A stretch of DNA of 64,000 bases, from the NCBI RefSeq assembly GCF_000812965.1, contig NZ_JSYN01000006.1, positions 62,001 to 126,000 on the forward strand, read 5' to 3'. A program made the position numbers and the translations under genes. This document shows, piece after piece, positions 44,086 through 52,073 of the stretch. The notes beneath the pieces were generated by a model. The model was not told the origin of the DNA. It saw only the letters and a program-made list of their open reading frames with translations, and ran no database searches. The DNA comes from Pedobacter kyungheensis. GTDB lineage: Bacteria; Bacteroidota; Bacteroidia; Sphingobacteriales; Sphingobacteriaceae. How positions within the stretch are numbered: position 1 is the stretch's first letter; every line of letters starts with the position of its first letter.

Positions 44086-44283
44086 TTAAGTTTGCCATGA
44101 TGAAGTAGCAGGAGAGCCGATGGTTTGGCCCTGATCATTGTACATGGTTGTTGTTTTATCTGCACAATGATCTCCATAAGTATAGCTGCTGCATACCGCG
44201 TGGCTTCCCATAGCAAGACCACCATTAATTTGGCTGTTCTCCAGCGCTATTTTTTTCTCCAGCAATTTTTTGATGTTTTTCAT
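44086..44283 (-). CDS. RiPP precursor peptide 1 (GG leader)
   Basis: A 65-aa peptide. The leader MKNIKKLLEKKIALENSQIN ends with Gly21-Gly22, the C39-peptidase cleavage site. The core of 43 residues is rich in Ser, Thr, Tyr and His with three Asp (DH, DK, DQ) and two Cys, and ends SWQT. Asp, Lys and Ser/Thr are the residues an ATP-grasp ligase can link. Leader pattern (F/L)(E/D)K(K/R)I.L.(N/D).QI.GG is shared with the next two peptides, which proves a common maturation system. Confidence 0.9.
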   Translation of the reverse strand: MKNIKKLLEKKIALENSQINGGLAMGSHAVCSSYTYGDHCADKTTTMYNDQGQTIGSPATSSWQT

Positions 44284-44317
44284 ATCTTAAAAAGTTTATT
44301 AAATTAAAGCTTGTTTA

Positions 44318-44515
44318 TTACGGACAGTTGGTGAAAAAGCACTCTTCAACCAGTTGCTTATTATCTGTTACAACTTTAGATACCGTAACAGTACAACCTT
44401 GATTATTTGTATAAGTCGTGTTGATGTTTTGATAACTTAGGTTTGCAAGTCCACCACTGATTTGACAATTTTTCAGTTCGATTTTTTTATCGAATAATTT
44501 GTTGCTGTTTTTCAT
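44318..44515 (-). CDS. RiPP precursor peptide 2 (GG leader)
   Basis: A 65-aa peptide with leader MKNSNKLFDKKIELKNCQIS and Gly21-Gly22. The core of 43 residues has an Asn/Thr-rich first half (NINTTYTNNQG) and an acidic/basic second half (SKVVTDNKQLVEECFF), with three Cys. Asp and Glu in the second half and Thr/Ser in the first half could be joined in rings. It lies 34 bases upstream of peptide 1. Confidence 0.9.
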   Translation of the reverse strand: MKNSNKLFDKKIELKNCQISGGLANLSYQNINTTYTNNQGCTVTVSKVVTDNKQLVEECFFTNCP

Positions 44516-44593
44516 TTCTTTTTTGATTAAGGTTATAAATTAATATGCATAAGATTGACAACTTTGTTGTGTCAAATCTTAAGTTAGCAGGTA

Positions 44594-44797
44594 TTATTTT
44601 CCTGTTAACGTAGGGTTGAAACCTACTGGTACATTAGTGCCAGGTTGGTCAAAGCCAATATCGGTGCAAGTATCAGGGTTTTCTCTTGTTCCGGTTTCTG
44701 CTACAGATACCAGGTTGCTAAGTCCAAGTTTACCACCATTAATTTGGCAATCTTTTAAGTTGATTCTTTTTTCGAACAAACTTTTGCTTGTCTTCAT
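44594..44797 (-). CDS. RiPP precursor peptide 3 (GG leader)
   Basis: A 67-aa peptide with leader MKTSKSLFEKRINLKDCQIN and Gly21-Gly22. The core of 45 residues contains TGTRENPDTCTD and GFDQPGTN, that is Thr residues spaced with Glu and Asp as in graspetide cores, and ends LTGK. It is the first gene of the precursor series and so nearest to the promoter region at about 44.8-44.9 kb. The core is unlike those of peptides 1 and 2. Confidence 0.9.
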   Translation of the reverse strand: MKTSKSLFEKRINLKDCQINGGKLGLSNLVSVAETGTRENPDTCTDIGFDQPGTNVPVGFNPTLTGK

Positions 44798-44943
44798 AAT
44801 TATTAAATTTAAAATTGATAGATAAATTCCGCCACCTTACCCTGGCGTTCGGGTTTATATTTGCATTACAATCGATCTTTATTCATCAGGAGAAAAGCCA
44901 TTTAGTTTACTCCTATCAAATAAATTTAGCGGCAAATTATAAA

Positions 44944-44957
44944 TCTCACAAGTGAGA
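44944..44957. promoter_or_regulatory. Inverted repeat in the divergent control region of the RiPP locus
   Basis: TCTCAC-AA-GTGAGA, followed three bases later by TATATTTG (44961-44968), a -7 type box on the + strand. It lies between the precursor genes and the sensor kinase. Operator function is a guess. Confidence 0.4.
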
Positions 44958-44976
44958 GTTTATATTTGATAGATGA

Positions 44977-45156
44977 ATTCCAATATTCGTAGCCTTTGCG
45001 CCGATATCTGTAATCAAGCACTTTTTTACGCCCAATTTCGAATATGAAGCTAAATGCCACGGATATGGAACGGAAACAGCTGAATATGCATTAGCTGTTT
45101 TTGGCGATAAAGCTTTGGCTATATTTAAAAACCAGCCGTATTTACTCCAAACATGA
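44977..45156 (+). pseudogene. Possible gene remnant between precursors and kinase
   Basis: A frame of about 59 codons without an ATG, ending at TGA 45154-45156. The second half reads EYEAKCHGYGTETAEYALAV, which has protein-like composition, with no start codon nearby; a short overlapping frame starts at ATG 44973 and stops after 24 codons. This looks like the eroded end of a gene, but I do not recognise the parent, and chance is possible. Confidence 0.25.
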
Positions 45157-45177
45157 ACGAATAACTGTCCCTTACTT

Positions 45178-47121
45178 ATGTTTTTTCAATTGGTAACCAT
45201 ATTTAAATCAATCCATATCAAGTCTGTTCCAACTGTTTTTTTCTGTCTGGCGATTTTGTTGAGCAGTGCCTGCAGGCCGGAAAAAAAGCGGCAAAACCAG
45301 GTAGTTCATATTAATGATCAAAACATTACCGATACCGATTACCTGGCGCGGATTATAGCCATGGACACCTTAGCACCAAATGACTATAAAAAAGCGATTT
45401 ACAAGGAAGATAGCCTCCTGAATCTTTCATCAAGCGAAGCAGATAAACCTTTCCGCTACTATTTCAGGGCCCGGTGTTTAGTACTTGAAAAGCATCGCGA
45501 CAGTGCTATCGCCACTTATAAACAGATGGATAGCATGGGTACAAACCCCGAAACTGATCTGCTTAGGGATTACAGCATTTTAAGTAGCCAAACCAATGGC
45601 GGTGCAGCAGTAAGTGCAAGCTTAGTAAAACAGACTTTAGCTAAAATTGAAAAGGCAGAACTGTTAAAAAGCAGAAGCACTTACCTGTTTTATGATTTGC
45701 TGGCTAAAATTTATTACCAAAACAATAATCCAAAAGAGGCGCTGCGATATGCTACACGGTACTACAACAGTCATCCGTATAAATTGCACAGGGTTATTGA
45801 GCAACGGTATTTCGACATTTCATTTCTGCTGGCTACCAAGATGGGCGATTATAAAAACATGATTTTTTACAATAATAAAGCACGTATCCTGGCTAAAAGC
45901 ATTAACGATAGCCTGGCCCTGGCCCGTACTTACGATAATGAAGCACAAATTTACGATCAACAGGGCCAATTTGCCAGGTCGCTTGCCAGCAGCAAAATTT
46001 ATTTTAACTACCTCAAAAACACCAACAACCTGAACGATATTGCCTTTAATAACCTGGCAACCAGTTTTGAGCATAATCAGATGCCCGATTCGGCCATTTA
46101 CTATTACCGTCAAGGTATTGCCTTCGAGAAAAAGAACCCGGCAGGAAGAAGAAAAAGCATGTTTTATAACGGGCTCCTTAGCGCATATAAAAACCAGGGA
46201 GCTTATGCCCAGGCGCTTGAGGCTGCAGATTCGGCCTACACCATAGAAATGCGTGATGTTGCCGCGATAGAAGCGGTAAAAATTGCCGAACTGCATGAAA
46301 AATATCAGGTAGAAAAAAAAGACCAGCACATTACCGAGCTGAATAGCAGGAACGAACTTTACCAAAAAATCATCACGCAGCAGAAGTGGACTTTAGGTTT
46401 GGCATTTTTTGTATTTTTAAGTGTTCTTTTTTTTCTATTTATCCTTTACCGGCAGCAACGGCTGAAAGGAAGAAATACGCTGCTAGCCTCAGAAAATAAA
46501 CGTTTAAATATTGAGCAGAAGTTATTGCAGGTGCAACTTAATCCGCATTTTATTTTTAATGCCATAGCTAACCTGCAAGGACTAATATCATCGGGCGATT
46601 CGAAAGAAGCGGTACGTTATCTCAGTACCTTTTCTAAATTACTGCGTAATGTTCTGGAACAAAACACCAAAGAATTTATTGAACTGGATGAAGAAATAGC
46701 ATCCTTACATAATTACCTGCAATTGCAGCAAATGCGTTTTGCGGGCCTGTTCGATTATCAGATTTCAACAAATCATCTTGAAGGTGAAAACATCCTGATT
46801 CCCCCAATGCTTATCCAACCTTTTGTAGAAAACGCAATCGAACATGGCTTTAGGAATATTGCTTACCACGGGAGTCTGGCAATCAATTTTCAAACACTAA
46901 ACAACCAATTGCTGATTACCGTAGATGACAACGGATGCGGTGTGAGTGCCAAAGCAGCGGTTCAAACTAAAAAATCGCTGGCGCAGGTTATTTTAAAAGA
47001 AAGACTCGATGTGCTTTTCAACACGGCCAGGCAGCAGGCAGGTTTCGAACTCGAAGATAAAAGTAATACAGGCGGCCGTGGTGTAATGGTAAAAATTAAT
47101 ATCCCACTGGTAAAAGATTAA
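45178..47121 (+). CDS. TPR-containing LytS-type sensor histidine kinase
   Basis: A 647-aa sensor kinase. The N-terminus has a signal or lipobox-like stretch (ILLSSAC), then TPR repeats over about residues 70-360. One transmembrane helix lies near 404-425 (LGLAFFVFLSVLFFLFI) and a coiled coil follows. The His-kinase domain begins VQLNPHFIFNAIANLQGLI with the phospho-accepting His457, typical of the LytS/YehU class, and ends with VDDNGCGVSAK (N-box region). It pairs with the LytTR regulator four bases downstream. Adjacency to the RiPP locus suggests control of peptide production, or of surface genes with LytTR sites. Confidence 0.9.
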   Translation: MFFQLVTIFKSIHIKSVPTVFFCLAILLSSACRPEKKRQNQVVHINDQNITDTDYLARIIAMDTLAPNDYKKAIYKEDSLLNLSSSEADKPFRYYFRARCLVLEKHRDSAIATYKQMDSMGTNPETDLLRDYSILSSQTNGGAAVSASLVKQTLAKIEKAELLKSRSTYLFYDLLAKIYYQNNNPKEALRYATRYYNSHPYKLHRVIEQRYFDISFLLATKMGDYKNMIFYNNKARILAKSINDSLALARTYDNEAQIYDQQGQFARSLASSKIYFNYLKNTNNLNDIAFNNLATSFEHNQMPDSAIYYYRQGIAFEKKNPAGRRKSMFYNGLLSAYKNQGAYAQALEAADSAYTIEMRDVAAIEAVKIAELHEKYQVEKKDQHITELNSRNELYQKIITQQKWTLGLAFFVFLSVLFFLFILYRQQRLKGRNTLLASENKRLNIEQKLLQVQLNPHFIFNAIANLQGLISSGDSKEAVRYLSTFSKLLRNVLEQNTKEFIELDEEIASLHNYLQLQQMRFAGLFDYQISTNHLEGENILIPPMLIQPFVENAIEHGFRNIAYHGSLAINFQTLNNQLLITVDDNGCGVSAKAAVQTKKSLAQVILKERLDVLFNTARQQAGFELEDKSNTGGRGVMVKINIPLVKD

Positions 47122-47125
47122 AGAT

Positions 47126-47872
47126 ATGAAGATTTACATATTAGAAGATGAGGTACACATTATGCAACACATTTTGCAGATTGTGAAGAAAATAAGCGCT
47201 TTCCAGATTGTTGGCCATTCGGGCGAAGTAGCCAGGGCAACCGCCGAAATACCTGTACTGAAACCGGAGCTAATCCTGGCAGATATACGGCTGAAAGATG
47301 GAGACAGCTTTAGCCTTTTTAACGAGATTGGTATGGAAGATTTTCAGGTCATTTTCCTTACTGCTTACGATCAGTATGCCATACAGGCATTAAACATGGG
47401 TGCTTTTGCTTATCTCTTAAAACCGGTTGATGAAGTATCGTTAGGTGAAGTACTGGGCAAATACCTGCGCCAGCGCGAGCAGGAACAGTTTGACAGGCAA
47501 CAGCTGGAAATTGCACGCGAGCATTACCTGGCCCAGGGCGTTAAAGGCATTAAACGGATTGCCCTTAAAAGTCTCGAGTATATTGAGATCGTAGATCTGG
47601 ATGATATAATCTATTGCAAAAGCGATAAAAGCTACACTACTTTTTGCTTAAAAAACAAACGCGAAATAGTGGTTTCAAAAGGCTTAAAAGAATATGAAAA
47701 TATGCTTGCTTTTTCTGGCTTTTTGCGCTGCCACCAGTCTTACCTGATTAATTTCCAATACGTGAAAAAATATTTCAGGGAGGGTTTTTTACAAATGGAA
47801 AACGGCGAAAAAATACCGGTTTCGAGCCGGAAGAAAGAAGAAGTACACCGCTACCTGCAAAACATTGCTTAG
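47126..47872 (+). CDS. LytTR family response regulator
   Basis: A 248-aa regulator. The receiver domain has the acidic pair ED at 7-8, phospho-acceptor Asp53 in LILADIRLKDGDS, Thr in VIFLTAYDQYA and Lys in YLLKPVDEVS. The DNA-binding LytTR domain spans about residues 145-245: RIALKSLEYIEIVDLDDIIY, KSDKSYTTFCL and FLRCHQSYLINFQYVKKYFREG. LytTR domains bind two 9-bp direct repeats about 21 bp apart; such pairs occur before both DUF2807 genes of this window. Follows the kinase after four bases. Confidence 0.93.
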   Translation: MKIYILEDEVHIMQHILQIVKKISAFQIVGHSGEVARATAEIPVLKPELILADIRLKDGDSFSLFNEIGMEDFQVIFLTAYDQYAIQALNMGAFAYLLKPVDEVSLGEVLGKYLRQREQEQFDRQQLEIAREHYLAQGVKGIKRIALKSLEYIEIVDLDDIIYCKSDKSYTTFCLKNKREIVVSKGLKEYENMLAFSGFLRCHQSYLINFQYVKKYFREGFLQMENGEKIPVSSRKKEEVHRYLQNIA

Positions 47873-47895
47873 CAGGGATTAAATTTTTAAGATGT

Positions 47896-47940
47896 AGCGC
47901 TCAGGCGTTCTCCTTAAAAAGGGAGAGCGCTTTTTTATTT
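47896..47940 (+). terminator. Terminator-like repeat element, copy 1
   Basis: Outer arms AGCGCT / AGCGCT with inner CTCC / GGGAG and an unpaired CAGGCGTT on the left arm, then TTTTTTATTT. The same 44-45 base element recurs at 54907-54950 with one substitution and one indel. It lies between convergent genes. Confidence 0.8.
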
Positions 47941-47971
47941 ATGATATCCCAAAATACTTATTACCAACAAG

Positions 47972-50344
47972 TTATTCCTCCACTTTATAACTCCATTCTT
48001 TTCTAAAAAGGTTTCCCTGGCCGTCAAAACCTTCCACCACGATCCGGTGTTTGCCGGTTAAATCGCCATTAAAATAACTAAAACTCATTTTACCATTTTT
48101 ATCGGGAATTAGGTTAGGTGTCCAGTATAATGTTGTTCTCAAATCCTCCTCATTACTTTGCTTTTTCAAGGGATACTTTACCTCATAAAATGCTTTGCTT
48201 ATGGTATAGCCCTCCTGTTTCAAATAAGCTGTACCCGGAGGTGTTCCTTTTCTAAAATTCTGATACAGGATGTTTTTGTCCTTCATCGAAATAGTCATAA
48301 ATGTTGGATGTGGCGGAAACCCTGACATATATACTTGTATTTTTTCGATTTCTTTTACGGGCAGTACTGAAAGGTCAAAATATTCATCTACCGGAAAGCC
48401 GTTTATACTGACTCCTATTGGCATCATTTTAATTACGTTGGCTCCCTTAATATATAAAGAGTACATTGGTTTCATCACCCCTTGATCGTTCGTAGCGATA
48501 ACTCCCCCACCTCCTAAATGCCGGGAAAGGTAATCCATAATATCTTCAACATGAACCAGGTCTTTTGGTAAAATTACCTGAAAAACATGCCCGGAATTAA
48601 GCGGTGCCCCTGAGTCGTTGTAGTCTAACTTTTTACGTCCTTTTATTTCTACTTCTTTCAGTTTAATCCCTTCTTGTTTAAGGTATTTTTGGGCATTTTT
48701 CTGCATTACCTCTTTTGAAGAAAAAGATAAAGTATCGCTGAGATAGTTTTTGACAAAGCTATTTGGCAAAATGGGCATAGCAGGCATCGAATCGAGTTTA
48801 GCGGTTAGCCACTTTGATTGATCACTTTTTGCCTGAACGATGAAATTCCCTGGTCCGGCATATTCCAAATCAAAAGAAAACCTCCCTTCACTGTCAGTAA
48901 CGGTCTGCTCTATCCACATCTCCTTACCAGTACGCATTAAAGTAACTTTGGCAGCCGCTACTGCGCCTTTCTTGTCAGTAACCTTACCGCTAACCCTAAT
49001 TGTCTTTTCGGGGCTATACTTTTTTTGCCAGCTTATTTTTCGCCAGCCCTGGGTTAACATCAGATTATCCAAATGCATTCTTGTCGAATCGGAGCCATCC
49101 ATAAAATAGCGGTTTGGGCTTTCGATATGCCCTTTAAGATCGGAAGAAAGTAATAAATCGGTCAATATATGGCTCTCATTATCCAGATCGGGTATGCTTA
49201 CATCGCTATTGGTTACAGCAACTGAAAATGAGCCATCTGTAACCTGTTTTCCATCCATAAGGGTTTGTAATTCGATTTTGGTTTCGCTTCTTTTTGGATA
49301 TTGCGCAATAAGCCCTCCTTGTTTTATAGCATCGTTGTTTCTCCCCTGACCAATAAAGGCGAGCCGCTCGCACAAGAGATCTCCGCTAGCTGCAAGCAAA
49401 GAAATTTGCACAATGCCTTGTGGTAATTTGGCAGTTTCGATCGTCATTCTGGCCATCTGGCTATCCATAACAAATGGAATGCGCAAAAATTCAACTCCGT
49501 TTTTATGTACACTTAACTTCAATTCCCCTTTACCAACCAAATCGCTGGTGCACATTGGTTTCACAACAAGCTCACTTGTATCACGCTGGGAAACACTAAG
49601 TGAATAACCACTGCTTTGCGCTACCGGTAATTCGATCTCCCGCTCAGCTCCGTTGACAGTAATAATGGCTTTATAGGTTATCCCTGCTTCGGGGGTAAGG
49701 AAAAAAGAGCCCATGCCAAGATAGCTACCTTCAATCAGGCACATTTCTGTTCCTTTACTATTTACCACTTTTCCAGATATATTTATTCCGCGTCCACTGT
49801 TACTTATCGCTTTATAGGCGATCCTTGAAGGTAGCCCAAGCAAAAGATTTCCTCCTTCGGGTAGCAAGCGGATATCCAGGTCTTGTATCGTTGTTATTTG
49901 ATTTTTTATTTGCGCAACATCACCTATTTTAACTACCTGATCAAAAAATGAGGTAGGACTGGCATTACCCATAACCCTGGTATAGGCGCGTATGCGATAG
50001 AGACCTTTGCTATTTTTAATATCAATAGGAGCATTACCAAAAGATATCCCATTTAGTACCGGGAGTGTAAACCGATTAATGAGCGAATCTTTTGCATTAA
50101 TCAGTTCTACATAAAGGATTCCGCTGGCTTTTGAAGGTAGATTAGCTTCATCAACCACATAAGCCTTAAACCATATGGTATCTCCTGGCAGGTAAAATGA
50201 CTTGTCCATATGCAAATGAACCCGCTCCTGAATATCGACGCTGGCCTGTTGTGCAGAAACAGTTTGCGCCTGAATATTTTGAACAAAGCAGCCTAGTAAG
50301 CAAAAATACAGCAGAAAAAGAGTATCAGATAATTTTGGTAGCAT
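47972..50344 (-). CDS. Surface protein with MG2-like and TonB plug-like domains
   Basis: A 790-aa exported protein (signal peptide ending about NIQAQ, residue 27). Residues about 35-130 resemble the MG2 domain of alpha-2-macroglobulins: ERVHLHMDKSFYLPGDTIWFKAYVVD. Residues 445-520 form a carboxypeptidase-like domain (VSGKVTDKKGAVAAAKVTLM), and residues 560-700 resemble a TonB plug (VEDIMDYLSRHL, YIKGANVIKMMPIGVSING). No barrel follows. The family is common in Bacteroidota, and its role, perhaps in surface protein handling, is not settled. Monocistronic. Confidence 0.75.
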   Translation of the reverse strand: MLPKLSDTLFLLYFCLLGCFVQNIQAQTVSAQQASVDIQERVHLHMDKSFYLPGDTIWFKAYVVDEANLPSKASGILYVELINAKDSLINRFTLPVLNGISFGNAPIDIKNSKGLYRIRAYTRVMGNASPTSFFDQVVKIGDVAQIKNQITTIQDLDIRLLPEGGNLLLGLPSRIAYKAISNSGRGINISGKVVNSKGTEMCLIEGSYLGMGSFFLTPEAGITYKAIITVNGAEREIELPVAQSSGYSLSVSQRDTSELVVKPMCTSDLVGKGELKLSVHKNGVEFLRIPFVMDSQMARMTIETAKLPQGIVQISLLAASGDLLCERLAFIGQGRNNDAIKQGGLIAQYPKRSETKIELQTLMDGKQVTDGSFSVAVTNSDVSIPDLDNESHILTDLLLSSDLKGHIESPNRYFMDGSDSTRMHLDNLMLTQGWRKISWQKKYSPEKTIRVSGKVTDKKGAVAAAKVTLMRTGKEMWIEQTVTDSEGRFSFDLEYAGPGNFIVQAKSDQSKWLTAKLDSMPAMPILPNSFVKNYLSDTLSFSSKEVMQKNAQKYLKQEGIKLKEVEIKGRKKLDYNDSGAPLNSGHVFQVILPKDLVHVEDIMDYLSRHLGGGGVIATNDQGVMKPMYSLYIKGANVIKMMPIGVSINGFPVDEYFDLSVLPVKEIEKIQVYMSGFPPHPTFMTISMKDKNILYQNFRKGTPPGTAYLKQEGYTISKAFYEVKYPLKKQSNEEDLRTTLYWTPNLIPDKNGKMSFSYFNGDLTGKHRIVVEGFDGQGNLFRKEWSYKVEE

Positions 50345-50815
50345 TCAAGAGCGGATTAAATTTTGAGAGACATTTTTCTTGAATCTATTAAATAAACTCT
50401 TCTAATCGGTGCACAAATAATGCGCAAACGATTGATTTACTCGATAAACTGATATTATAATTGAAACATTTAATATTAACACTGCTAAAACAGGAATATG
50501 CTTTGCCGAACTGTCGGCAATCTAACTATGACATAAAAAAGTGGGCTGCCAGATTTGTTAAAATCGAGTGGTCAGATGAGTGCTCAATAACTGGTGATCA
50601 AAGTACCGATCCTGCTTCCATAAAATTTGAACAAACGTTTGCCCGGTTAATTAACAAAAGATCACAACAACATAACAATCAAACCATTAAACAATAAAAT
50701 ATTCTTTCTCTAACGCTTAAAAAATGTTAAATTCAAATGCAATGAGTTGTAGCTAACGTATTTTATAGTTATTATTGTTAACCGCTATTGCGGCACACCA
50801 AATCTAAACACACTT
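50345..50815. other. Intergenic gap with a CAAACGTTTG palindrome
   Basis: 471 bases without a convincing gene. A 78-codon frame from TTG 50461 has no family resemblance or ribosome site that I can defend. The palindrome CAAACGTTTG lies at 50632-50641; the same 10-mer occurs twice at 60977-61117. A small hairpin TGCCGA/TCGGCA is near 50510. Confidence 0.5.
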
Positions 50816-52069
50816 ATGAAACGCTTCAAGCATTGCTTATGCTTTTTGGCATTAACCTGCCTATCCTCTCTCACCGCCTTTTCGCAAGAAGGCGTAATCG
50901 ACAGCTCACATGTTGTTACCTTACGAATTGATCCGCAAAGTGCACGCGGGGCCGCGGTTTCGCAGATTTTCGATGAAGTTAAATTTGTTCCGCTGGAAAC
51001 AACCAGGGAAAGTTTGTTCGGAAATATTTCTGAACTTAAAATTGCGGGCAACAAATTTTTAATTTACGATTATGATACTAAGGCCGTTTTAGTTTTTACA
51101 AACGAAGGAAAATACCTGACCAAAATTGATGCAGCCAAATTGCAAACAGAAAAGGCCGATAAGGAAAAAGCAGTAACGCATGGATTTACATTGGTAAAGG
51201 AAGCAAACACAGAATACATAGCTGTTTATACCCCAAACAATGTGCAATATTTTACCCTGGAGGGTAACTTTGTAAAAAAAACCAAAAACTTCAATTACTA
51301 TTCGCCTAAGTTATCATTTGCAAACAGTGATGTCGTGATCAGGCCCTATACCTATATTAAAAAAGGCAAAGATAGTACCCGATATTCGGTTGTAACCATC
51401 GATAAAAAAACAAAAGATACCGTCGGTTACTTTAAACGGGATCCGAAGTTTTTCGAAAAAGACGATTGGTATGGCGACGACCCAATAACCAAATACAATG
51501 ATAGTGAAGCTTTTTACACCAATTACTACGATTACCGGTTGTATAAGCTTACGGCAAAAAAAATGGAATTGGCTTACAAGTTCATTTTCCCTGCCATAAA
51601 TACATTGCCTAAAGATTTTATTACCAATCCCATATACGTTAAAAAGAGGTTCGAATATTTCGAGAAAAACAAGAAAACCATTCACGGTATTGGCAGCAGC
51701 TATTTAATTGGCGATCAGCTCTACCTCAAATTATCAAACATTTTTTGGGATAAAGACCAGAAGAAAAGCCTGATTTATAATACCAAAACTACAGAACTGT
51801 TATCTTTCCAGGATCTGGAACCAGACAGCCTTTCGAGCTTTTTACCGGTAACCGATTCAGGCTTTGGTTATGATTTTGAAAACCGCGGATTTCTAGCCTA
51901 TGAAGATAAAAAGTTCTATACGAGTTATTCTGCACTGGCCATGTTTACTTTTAAAGAGCGTAGCGCTGGTAAAACCAATAAATACCCGCCATTGCTCGAA
52001 AATTACTTCAAAACTGGCGATAGAAAAAGTAACCCTGTAATCATCATCTTAAAACCGAAGCAAATCTAA
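50816..52069 (+). CDS. 6-bladed beta-propeller exported protein
   Basis: A 417-aa protein with a signal peptide (MKRFKHCLCFLALTCLSSLT, cleavage near AFSQ). The opening IFDEVKFVPLETTRESLFG and the next strand ISELKIAGNKFLIYDYDTKA are typical of the Bacteroidota 6-bladed beta-propeller family, whose members are usually surface lipoproteins or periplasmic proteins of unknown ligand. Followed after four bases by a large outer-membrane barrel gene, so the two form an operon. Confidence 0.85.
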   Translation: MKRFKHCLCFLALTCLSSLTAFSQEGVIDSSHVVTLRIDPQSARGAAVSQIFDEVKFVPLETTRESLFGNISELKIAGNKFLIYDYDTKAVLVFTNEGKYLTKIDAAKLQTEKADKEKAVTHGFTLVKEANTEYIAVYTPNNVQYFTLEGNFVKKTKNFNYYSPKLSFANSDVVIRPYTYIKKGKDSTRYSVVTIDKKTKDTVGYFKRDPKFFEKDDWYGDDPITKYNDSEAFYTNYYDYRLYKLTAKKMELAYKFIFPAINTLPKDFITNPIYVKKRFEYFEKNKKTIHGIGSSYLIGDQLYLKLSNIFWDKDQKKSLIYNTKTTELLSFQDLEPDSLSSFLPVTDSGFGYDFENRGFLAYEDKKFYTSYSALAMFTFKERSAGKTNKYPPLLENYFKTGDRKSNPVIIILKPKQI

Positions 52070-52073
52070 ATTC

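Noticed and set aside
50461..50697. Open frame of 78 codons in an intergenic gap
   Set aside because: TTG start, no ribosome site, no recognised family, and composition like the surrounding non-coding sequence.
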